64,000 nt of DNA from NCBI RefSeq assembly GCF_029784155.1, contig NC_073693.1, positions 360,730,863 through 360,794,862 on the forward strand. Reading direction: 5' to 3'. Position 1 is the first letter of the stretch. Each line of letters begins with the position of its first letter. This document shows positions 47,504 to 56,902 of this stretch, in pieces. Position numbers and translations under genes: made by a program. The notes below the pieces were generated by a model, which ran no database searches, was not told where the DNA came from, and saw nothing but the letters and a program-made list of their open reading frames with translations. The DNA comes from Uranotaenia lowii (taxonomy: Eukaryota; Arthropoda; Insecta; Diptera; Culicidae).

Positions 47504-50500
47504 AATACCAAGAAAAAAAAGGAGACTTCTTCTGGGAACATATTTCTAGGAGATGAATGAAAACAGTAGTATTGGTACAAAATAAAATAACCTCTCAAAT
47601 GTTTTTTTTTCAAATTAACGAACTGTATTGTATATTTTTGTTCATTTATTTATTTATTAGTTCCAAAGGAAAAAGATATTTAAAAAATGAGTTGGAGGAT
47701 CTCTTTGTATTTTTTCCATGATAATTTTCGACATCTGGTCTGGCTTATAAAACTACAGTTTTTTTGGGTTTCTTTATTATTTGTAAAACTACCAATGAAG
47801 GAATATTTTGCTACCGACTCCAAACTCAGAAATAAGAATTGGCGATTTCAGGGAAATTTCATATGAAACAGCTTTAAAAAAATTATACTGCAAAAAAAAA
47901 GAGCACATTGTTCACAATCAGTTAAATTCCAAGATTCATAATAATTTTTCAATGATTTTTTTTATATGAATTTTAATTTTTTTTCATAGAGTATAAGATA
48001 CATTTTTTCCCAAATGAATAATTTTCGTTGCTTTTTTATCGAAAGTCTTACCATACCAGCACTTTCATGCTTCATTATGTCAGATCGAACCATAACCATA
48101 ACTTTCTTACAGAATTCAGATAACAGATGTACCCAACAAATGAGGAAGCTGAAGTAGCTTCAGCAAGTTTATCCTTCTGTTTTGAGACCAAAATTATTCG
48201 ATCACGAGTTCTCCGTTCGATGTTCTAATCGTTCAAATCAAACCCCATTTGGGGTTGACGGCGATGCTCCGGGGCAAAGCTATAAAATTTTGAACAGTTA
48301 TACGTGGTTATACCAAGCAGCATCGGTGCTAGTTCTCTAAATGAAACACGTTTCTTGATTGTTATGAACGTAAAAGTATTAGGAGATGTTTCCAAGAACA
48401 CTGAGAAGATTGATAAAATCACTGTGACATGAACATACAAGAAAAAGACAAGTTCAATTAATTAGAACAATCTTCATTTTTTTAAAGTTGTGAACTTAAA
48501 AGTAAAATTATATAAAATTTTTATTTGTACAAGATTTGATTTCGTAAGAAAATCTAATATGAATTTCAAAAGACAATGCAATCAATCATCGATCATGCGT
48601 GTTGTATTAACGAGTTTCGTTTCTACCGATCATTCTAGGTTTCAAAAAAAGTTTAAATTATCAAATGTAAGGGTAAACACCATTATCGTAAGCTATCATA
48701 ATTTTCTATATCAATTATCTTAGGATTGGACACTAAATTTTTATGAAAAGTGCTTAGTGACCAGTTAGAAGTCTAGACACAACGATACATTGAAATGGAC
48801 AATGTTCATCAAACGCACCAAGTGTTATAAAAGTACATACAATGTTTTACGTTGAATCCAGTCAATAACTCAATCCGCAGAACTGCGCCCTGTCCACTGC
48901 ATAATCCAAAAACATTGAATAACCTATAACTGATCGCGGCACTGCGTAGGTACAACATCATTGTGCAATCCTGCCTTTTTTCGCTTTATCAATCTAACAA
49001 AGTTCAACCAGTTTGCGAACATGGCCCATACGTATTATGCATACTTGATAAACTTCAATCAATAACCGACCCAAAGTCGATCGATAGATAGGTACCCATA
49101 CTGGACACAATCATCGCCTTACTGACTTAAATTCCTTTACGCCTTACTAACTAGGTGGACTTAGCTTTGTAGACCTGCAAACCCCAGGCCCGCCAATTTG
49201 GTTTTATAAAAAACACAACTATATCGTGTAGTTCTTCTGTTATCGCGTCGTCGTCGTCTTCGTAATATTGTTTGAAAACGAAAAAAAAAATGAAAATAGT
49301 TCATATGCAGGCTCACCTGCCGAAACGCAAGCAAAAATGTATGTCAGTCGGAAGTTTAGCTGGATTGCAATCGAATAACTCCCCCTAGAGGCACGTTACG
49401 AATGCTGAAATGCGTTCTTCTTATGGCACCCTCTGTTCGACTATTCTTTGAAACATTTGCTAAATGGAAAAAAATCAACAACAACGAACTAGTACTACTG
49501 GTACACAGCGAGAGCGTGATGCGATGATAACAATTAAGGAAAATAAAAAATGTGGCTCAGGTGCGCCTTCTCACATAATTCAGCGTGGCAAATCGAAAAC
49601 ATGACTTTGTTTTTGGTTTATTGATTTAGGCTGGTTTGAAGCAAAGTGAACACGTTTTAGGTTTATGAGTGTTCGAATTGAAAACTGAATTGGAGAACAA
49701 TTTTAAGGTGCACTATTGGATAATTTAACTCACAGAACATTTCAGATCTGAATGATGAACTTTTAACTAGGCACAGTCATCAAACATCATTTTCTGATTC
49801 AAAAATCGAAATCCAATCCACTGAATGTTTAATATGATTGGCTTGACTCTCGATAAACACGTTTACAAGAAGCTACAACCCTAGAAGGAAATAGCCGCAG
49901 CGTGAACTGTTTTAAAAATGCGGTTGTTCCACAATTTGCAAACACTCGTAACGCGCCTCATTCCAGTTGCGTTTTGTTTTGTATACTCGCTCACCAATAT
50001 TTATGTCAATATCCAATGCTTTTCCAGGCGATGGGAAAACTTTGCCCGTTTCATGTGTGCGAAAATATTTGGTTCATTTTTCTCCCAACGGCTACTCTTA
50101 TAAGTGCTTCAATGAAAGTTCACAATACATAATAGCCTGGAAATAGGCAATTATAATGTTATTGAGAAGTTTCTTGTTGATGTGTTTTTAGACACATTTT
50201 GCTGACTAATTTTTTGAACTTTCTGCGGATATTATAAACATGCTTCGGAAAAAAAAACTGTAGATCAGCAACAAAATGCTCGAAAAAAAATTCTCTTGAT
50301 GTCCAAGAAAGCTGAAGTTAGAAGCTACACGTTGCACATAAGGATATATATTTTAAATTTTTTTTAGATCATGGCCACAAAAAATGTAAAAAAAAAGTGG
50401 TGTAAAAACCGTACTTTTCAATCAATAAACCGTCAAAATTGTTTAAGCCACCCAGATAAATTTTGAAAAGAGTGTTGGAAAGTTGTCTTTTTAGATTGTC

Positions 50501-51099
50501 AAAGTCGAAACAAAGAATTTTTGACGAATTTTTAAACTTTTTGTCAATTTGCAATTTTTTCAAATTTTCTTGCACTAAAATACAACTTTGCACTGGATTT
50601 TGAGTATATTAAAAGTTTTGATATCATGAGTTGTTTTCAATGAATTGCCCTAACTAATTCCGTAAAAATATAAGTACAAAATATATGTACAATTTTCAGG
50701 TTTTGAAATCCTTGGCAAAATCGGCATCGTGGCAAAATTTCTGAGCAAAGATTTTGAAATTAGCTTTGAAAAGATATGAAAAGGTTATGAATTGGGAAAA
50801 TTGGTACGCTTTTTTGAAGCCAAATGATTTTAGATGAAAGAAAACCTTGCCGAAAATTGACTTTCTGAGATTCAGCCGGTTTTATTCGGATGATATTCAC
50901 CGGTTGAAATGTTAACAAAAAATTTCCAAAATTGACAAACAAAAGTCGTAAAAGTATTATCGGCATTATCCACTTGATTTTTCTTCTGAGCGGTTTACAA
51001 TTTTTTAGTAGTGTTGATCCAAAAGCAATTCGAACAAAAGTTATTGTGATTGTTTAGAAAAAAGCTCCTAGTTAAAAAATCTCTTTCTCTCTGACAAAA
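47504..51099. other. Intergenic DNA, no gene assigned
   Basis: Only short frames without motifs. The part 48780-49620 is more complex and less AT-rich than the rest (GTCGTCGTCGTCTTCG near 49245, a CACCTGCCG stretch near 49315) and could be single-copy non-coding DNA. I see no splice-linked exons or RNA gene. Confidence 0.4.
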
Positions 51100-51858
51100 A
51101 TTTAAAAAAAACTAAAATTTACAAAAATGGCAGAGTTTATCCCAATGATGGATGAAAATCCCTTAAAAAAATACCATTACAGAAATCATAAAATTAAAAT
51201 GATTGCTGAAATTTCTAAAATGACAAAAAAATTAAAAATTCCAAAAATAACAACCATGATAGAAACGACCGATGTGACAAAAATTACAAAACTGACACCA
51301 AAACAAAGTCTTTAAAATGAATAAAATGGCAAAGATGACAAAAATGAATAAAATGGCAAAGATGACAAAAATGATAAAAATTACTTAAAATGACAAAAAT
51401 GACAATAATGACAAAACTGATAAAATTACAAAAACGACCCAATAACAAGAATTAATAAAATTTAACAAAAGTCAAAAAAGATTAATGAAAAAAAGAAATA
51501 TTGAATTTTTTTTTTAAAGCATCAAAATTACAAAAAAATATCATGAAAATTACAAAATGACAAAAGCGGAAATGACAAAAAAAAAGAATGACAAAATATA
51601 CAAAAGTTACAAAAATGACTAAAATTTCCAAATTGTCAAAAATGACAAGATCAACAAAAATGAAAAAGATGAAAAAAAATAAAAATTGAAATAACGATAG
51701 AAATAAAAGAAAATTACAGAATTGATAAAATTTACATAAATGCCATAAAGACGTAAATGACATAAATGATATAAATGACATAAATGACATAAATGACATA
51801 AATAACATAAATAACATTAATAACACGAATGACATAAATGTCATAAATGATATAAATG
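51100..51858. repeat. 9-bp satellite, degenerate to recognisable
   Basis: It starts as scattered AATGACAAAAATG words (51100-51700) and becomes clear ATAAATGAC units from about 51720. The gradient of decay runs outward from the cleaner array at 52475-53666. It is interrupted at 51867 by a MITE. Confidence 0.75.
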
Positions 51859-51866
51859 ACATAAAT

Positions 51867-52474
51867 TAGTGAACCTACATGTAAGAAAAAAATAGTAAAA
51901 TTTCCGTCTTAAGTTTGAACTGAGTTCTTGGGAGTGAATGAACCTAATTTTCGGTTTTCCAACGGTTATTTCACGGATATTCAATCCGGATATTCAATCA
52001 ATGTCGGAGTCTATCTCAGAATCTTTAAAGGGTAAAGGTTACAAACCAGTTTCAATCATGTTGAAGCCTACAAATTTTAAGCAGATTTTGGTATGTTTAT
52101 CATTCTGCGAAAATGGCATGACATCAAAATAGCTGCGATTAAGTAAACTGAAATTTTTAAGGAAAAAAATCGTTACGTAACGATGAGCATACCTCCCCCC
52201 CTCTCCTATGCCACAATTCGTAACGCTCGAGCTTTCTCCCTCCCCCCCCCCCCCCTAGGAGCGTTACGTAATTTATGGATGCCCCCTTATCGCGATCCTT
52301 CGGGCATCGAGTTCAATGTTGTTTTGTTGGATTGAAGGAGCGTTCACTTCAGAGCTTGAACATTGAGCCAGAAAACAGTGCTGAGGATTTTTTTGTCCAA
52401 GATTTCGGCGATGTTGCCACATATTTTATTTTAGGAGGGATCAGATGTCGCTTCTCTTATATGAAGGTTCACTA
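51867..52474. mobile_element. 608-bp hAT-like MITE splitting the satellite, 8-bp TSD
   Basis: Left end TAGTGAACCTACATGTAAGA (51867-51886) and right end TCTTATATGAAGGTTCACTA (52455-52474) are inverted with two mismatches. Both flanks are ACATAAAT (51859-51866, 52475-52482), an 8-bp TSD, though the host satellite itself contains this word, so it could be coincidence. TAGTG ends and an 8-bp TSD fit hAT. Inside, a C-run (52237 onward) and GTTACGTAACG/GCGTTACGTAA words near 52172 and 52262 suggest a further nested small element. Not coding. Confidence 0.75.
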
Positions 52475-53666
52475 ACATAAATGACAAAAATGACAAAAAT
52501 GACATAAATGAAAAAAATGACATAAATGACAAAAATGACATAAATGAAATAAATGATATAAATGACATAAATGACATAAATGATATAAATGACATAAATG
52601 ACAAATATGACATAAATGACATAAATGACATAAATGACATAAATGACATAAATAACATAAATGACATAAATGACACAAATGACAAAAATGACATAAATGA
52701 CAAAAATGACATAAATGACATAAATGACATAAATGACATAAAAGACATGAATGACATAAATGATATAAATGTCATAAATGACATTAATGACATAAATGAC
52801 ATATATGATATGAATGACATAAATAACATAAATGACATAAATGACACATATGACAAAAATGACAAAAATGACAAAAATGACAAAAATGACATAAATGACA
52901 ATAATGACATAAATGACATAAATGACATAAATAACCTAAATGACAATAATGACATAAATGACATAAATGACATAAATGACATAAATGACATAAATGACAT
53001 GAATTACATAAATGATATAAATGACATAAATGACATAAATGACAAAAATGACATAAATGATATAAATGACATAAATGACATAAATGACATAAATGACATA
53101 AATGACATAAATGACATAAATGACAAAAATGACATAAATGTTATAAATGACATAAATGACATATATGACATAAATAACATAAATGACATAAATGACATAA
53201 ATGACCTAAATGACATTTATGTCATTTTTGACATGAATGACATAAATGACATAAATGACATAAATGACATAAATGACATAAATGACATAAATGACATAAA
53301 TGACATAAATGACATAAATGACATATATGACATAAATGACATAAATAACATAAATAACAAAAATGACATAAATGACATGAATGACATAAATGACATAAAT
53401 AACATATATGATATAAATGACATAATTGACATAATTGACATAAATTACATAAATGACACAAATAACATAAATTACATAAATGACATGAATGACATGAATG
53501 ACATAAATGACATAAATAACATAAATGATATAAATGACATAAATAACATAAATGACATAAATGACACAAATGACAAAAATGACATAAATGACATAAATGA
53601 CATAAATGACAAAAATGACATAAATGACATAAATGATATAAATGACATAAATGATATAAATGACAT
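52475..53666. repeat. 9-bp satellite (TGACATAAA)n, about 130 copies
   Basis: The unit TGACATAAA is repeated for about 1.19 kb, mixed with TGACAAAAA, TGATATAAA, TAACATAAA, TGACATGAA and other variants. It is the same family as 3671-6650 but more diverged and dominated by the ATAAA variant. All frames are open over long distances (NDI, MTF or CHL type repeats), which is an artefact of the period. At 53209-53226 a perfect 8+8 inverted repeat (AATGACAT-TT-ATGTCATT) marks a local reversal. The array continues after the BEL element at 61781. Confidence 0.95.
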
Positions 53667-54277
53667 TGTTGGGCGTCCAAAACTTTCAACCTGCGGTGTT
53701 TAATCCCGCCTTCGACAGCGCCTTCTCGTTCGGGCGTCCCAACACCGATGGGGGAGGGCGGACAGGAAGATCTTACCCGGCTATTGTCTGCAATTTGTGG
53801 CTGCTGATTTCGGTGGCTTCTCAAAGTGGGGTATTCCTCTTAGATCTTTGGGGTCATCAATATCACATAGAACACATGAAGGTACACTAAACAATCAACA
53901 TCTATTACAATAAATTAACATTAAAAAACACTTAAACTACTGACAAAAAGTTAGACTTCGCGTGAGGAAAAACCTCCGATCGCGTGCGGGTATCTGGTTG
54001 CAACTGACGATCACTCCCACTGAAGACGACGCCAGACCGATGTGCGATGTTTTCTCATCGGCGCGACATAGTTGATCGGTTTTCGTGCTTATACTCATTT
54101 CGCTCTCACCAACCCACCGGTCGGCGTCGGCGGTCGACTGCGACGTCTGATCTCCACTCTCTTCAATGCGTATAGTGGCTAGCATCGGTAGCAGCACAGC
54201 AGCCAACAGACCAAACAGAGGGGATGACGAATTTGCAGTTATACATTGGCGTATCTAGGGTTGCTTACTCGCAGACA
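53667..54277 (-). repeat. BEL 3' LTR (611 bp)
   Basis: It is the downstream LTR in element orientation and appears identical to 61170-61780. The bases just inside (54278-54292, minus-strand CTGGGCGGGCCAGGA) are purine-rich only in part and are the best candidate for the polypurine tract. Frames shared by both LTRs are not considered genes. Confidence 0.95.
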
Positions 54278-54379
54278 TCCTGGCCCGCCCAGAAATAGCA
54301 CGATTTCTGCAAAATAGAGAAAAAAACTCTTCCGTGGTGATGATAAGTGGGATGGGGGATGGGAGTAAGGATGGGTGGT

Positions 54380-56899
54380 TTATGCTTGCACAGTATCATA
54401 TTTCATATCTGACTCAGGTTCAATTGGCAAAAAACAAATTCTTTCCACCGCACGAGTTTTGTACCCATTGCTTGTCTTAAGTGTTACAACTCGTACAATG
54501 CCATCTTGACCAGGGTGTACTTCTGAAATGCGACCCATCTTCCAATGTATCGGAGGAACATTGTCATCGCAGATGACTACCAATCTGCCGATCTCAATGT
54601 TGACATTTTTATTCCACCTTTTCGTTCTAGCTTGCAGCTGCGAAAGATATTCTTTTCGCCACCGATTCCAAATTTGTTGGACCTTTTGTTGGATCAGCTG
54701 TGTCTTATCGAGCCTATTAACAGGTATGTTCGACAAGTCACGTTCTGGAAGCGCCTGCAAGGAAGACCCCAACCAAAAGTGTGCCGGTGTAAGGGGTTCC
54801 AAATCATTCGGATCATCTGATTGCTGTGTAATAGGCCTCGAATTAAGACAAGCCTCCACCCGAACCAACAACGTTTGCATGTCCTCAAAGGACAGGGGGT
54901 GGTCACCAATGACCCTAATTATGTGGTGTTTTGCAGATTTTACTGCCGCCTCCCATAGGCCACCAAAATGAGGCGCTCGAGGAGGATTTAAATGCCACTG
55001 GATTCCATCGTTTGCACAGTATTTAGAAATTAGTTCATGATGTTCCTTGGATCTCAGTAGCTTCATCAAATCATGCAGGTAGTTTCTAGCACCAATGAAG
55101 TTGGTTCCGTTATCAGAGTAAATATCTGAAACCTTTCCCCAACGTCCTATGAATCTTCTAAGTGCCTGTAGAAACCGATCTGTTGTAAGGTCAGTTACCA
55201 ATTCTAGGTGCACTGCCTTCGTCGCGAAACAAATAAACACCGCTACATAAGCTTTAACCGAAGGCTTACGAGGCGCATGGCGTAGATAAACCGGGCCAAA
55301 ATAATCAACCCCGGTTTTAGTGAATGGGCGTGATTCTCTAACTCGTGCAGCAGGCAAGTCTCCCATGAATTGCTCCATAGGCTTAGGGCGCACTCTAAAG
55401 CATTTTATGCATTTGTGAATTACATTTCTAATCACGCTCCTTCCTCCCAGAGGCCAAAACCGCTGTCTGACAGCGCAGAGAGTTAGCTGAGGTCCAGCGT
55501 GCAGCAATTTTTTGTGGTATGATTCGAAAAGTAGCTTGGTGAAATTATGATTCGCGGGTAGAACCATGGGGTGTTTAAAATCTTCGGATTCCTGAGAATG
55601 CATCAGCCTACCGCCGACCTTAATGATGCCATTCTGAATAAAAGGGTTAAACCAACGCAATGGTGATTTTCTGGGAACCGTTTCCCCCCTTGAGCATGAC
55701 TTCAGCTCATCCTGGAAGCATTCTCGCTGAACTAGGCGTACCATAACCATTTCTGCCTCTGACAACTCTGTCGCTTTTAGAAACCCAGAAGTTGGACCTT
55801 CTTTTGACTTTCTAAGAACTCGAATCAAGCGAATCCAAATAGCAGTGGAACGGATAAGTTTCGTATAGTCGGAAAAGTGGGAAATAAACCAATTGTTGAA
55901 CTCTCGGCTAACCGAGGTTGTTGCAGCTACCTTTTTGTGTCTCCTTTCGTCTTCTCCTTCTTCTTCAAGCATGCTGACCGAGGCGATTGGCCAGCTCTCC
56001 ATGCTTTCAACTAACCATTGTGGACCATTCCACCAAAACTCGTTGTCAACTATCTCCTTGGGTAGAATACCACGAGAGATTAAGTCCGCGGGGTTCTGCT
56101 TTCCTGCTACATGGTTCCATTGACACCCTTCGATCATGGTTTGAATTTTGCTCACCCTGTTGGCCACGAAAGTAGTCCAGGTTGACGGCGTAGAGGAAAG
56201 CCAGCGTAGAACACATGTGGAGTCGGTCCAAAAGAATGTCGAGACTTCGCCCTTGAGGGCCTTTTTCACATTGACTACCAGCTGAGCCCCAAGCAATGCT
56301 CCACACAACTCTAGTCTAGGAATACTTTGCGACTTCAACGGTGCTACGCGTGACTTTGATGTAAGGAGGGTTGCTTTCCGTTGACCTTGGGAGTTCTGGC
56401 TGCGGATGTACACACAAGCTCCGTACGCCTTCTCTGACGCATCAGAAAAACAATGGATCTCAAGCAGAACAGGGTTAGAAATTATAACGCATCGATTTAT
56501 TCGGATCTCATTGAGCGAACTGAGTTGCTGGTGGTATTTTCTCCAAGCTTCATCAATCATCAACGGTACCGGTTCATCCCAGCCCAGTCGTTGATCTTTA
56601 GCATCCCTCAACATCCAAATTTTCTGCATAAAAATCTTAGCAGTAGCAATTACGGCTCCAATGAGCCCCAGGGGATCGAAAAGCATAGCAATAACGGACA
56701 GTATTCGCCTTTTAGTTAATGGTTCAATAGATTCTATGGCCGGAATACTGAATTGAAAGCTGAAAACATCTGATGTGGGCATCCATGTCAAACCTAAAGT
56801 CTTGACCGATGGATCAGGATCCAGGTTTATACCTTCCGGACATTTGATGGCCAAATTGTCTTCAGAAACGTTCTTCAACACATCAGGGCTGTTTGAGGC
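54380..56899 (-). CDS. BEL pol, second part: RNase H and integrase
   Basis: This frame continues directly, in register, after the stop at 56900-56902; the first GTG (56881) is not a convincing start. Counting from there (833 residues): the RT C-terminal connection covers about 1-135. RNase H spans about 140-270 with D147 (FSDASEKAYG), E191 (PRLELCGALL), D220 (FWTDST) and D266. The integrase zinc finger has H456, H461, C491 and C494. The catalytic core has D526 (TGVDYFGP), D590 (YSDNGTNF) and E644 (GGLWEAAVKS). The C-terminal DUF5641-type domain is at about 730-820 (RWRKEYL, IHWKMGRI). Nothing else is broken. It would need readthrough, or is inactive in this copy. Confidence 0.93.
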   Translation of the reverse strand, partial: ASNSPDVLKNVSEDNLAIKCPEGINLDPDPSVKTLGLTWMPTSDVFSFQFSIPAIESIEPLTKRRILSVIAMLFDPLGLIGAVIATAKIFMQKIWMLRDAKDQRLGWDEPVPLMIDEAWRKYHQQLSSLNEIRINRCVIISNPVLLEIHCFSDASEKAYGACVYIRSQNSQGQRKATLLTSKSRVAPLKSQSIPRLELCGALLGAQLVVNVKKALKGEVSTFFWTDSTCVLRWLSSTPSTWTTFVANRVSKIQTMIEGCQWNHVAGKQNPADLISRGILPKEIVDNEFWWNGPQWLVESMESWPIASVSMLEEEGEDERRHKKVAATTSVSREFNNWFISHFSDYTKLIRSTAIWIRLIRVLRKSKEGPTSGFLKATELSEAEMVMVRLVQRECFQDELKSCSRGETVPRKSPLRWFNPFIQNGIIKVGGRLMHSQESEDFKHPMVLPANHNFTKLLFESYHKKLLHAGPQLTLCAVRQRFWPLGGRSVIRNVIHKCIKCFRVRPKPMEQFMGDLPAARVRESRPFTKTGVDYFGPVYLRHAPRKPSVKAYVAVFICFATKAVHLELVTDLTTDRFLQALRRFIGRWGKVSDIYSDNGTNFIGARNYLHDLMKLLRSKEHHELISKYCANDGIQWHLNPPRAPHFGGLWEAAVKSAKHHIIRVIGDHPLSFEDMQTLLVRVEACLNSRPITQQSDDPNDLEPLTPAHFWLGSSLQALPERDLSNIPVNRLDKTQLIQQKVQQIWNRWRKEYLSQLQARTKRWNKNVNIEIGRLVVICDDNVPPIHWKMGRISEVHPGQDGIVRVVTLKTSNGYKTRAVERICFLPIEPESDMKYDTVQA

Positions 56900-56902
56900 T
56901 TA
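56900..56902 (-). other. Single in-frame stop codon in BEL polyprotein
   Basis: TAA on the minus strand follows FRLRK. Codons on both sides are in the same frame and both flanking parts match BEL domains. It may be an inactivating mutation in this copy, an assembly error, or a readthrough site. Confidence 0.9.

Noticed and set aside
52172..52290. Nested MITE with GTTACGTAACG words inside the hAT-like element
   Set aside because: Ends and TSD are not resolvable; the C-run obscures alignment. Mentioned only as part of the host element.
52431..53824. Long NDI/MSF/CHL-type frames in the TGACATAAA array and its flanks
   Set aside because: Same periodicity artefact; they run across a MITE end and an LTR, which no real gene would do here.
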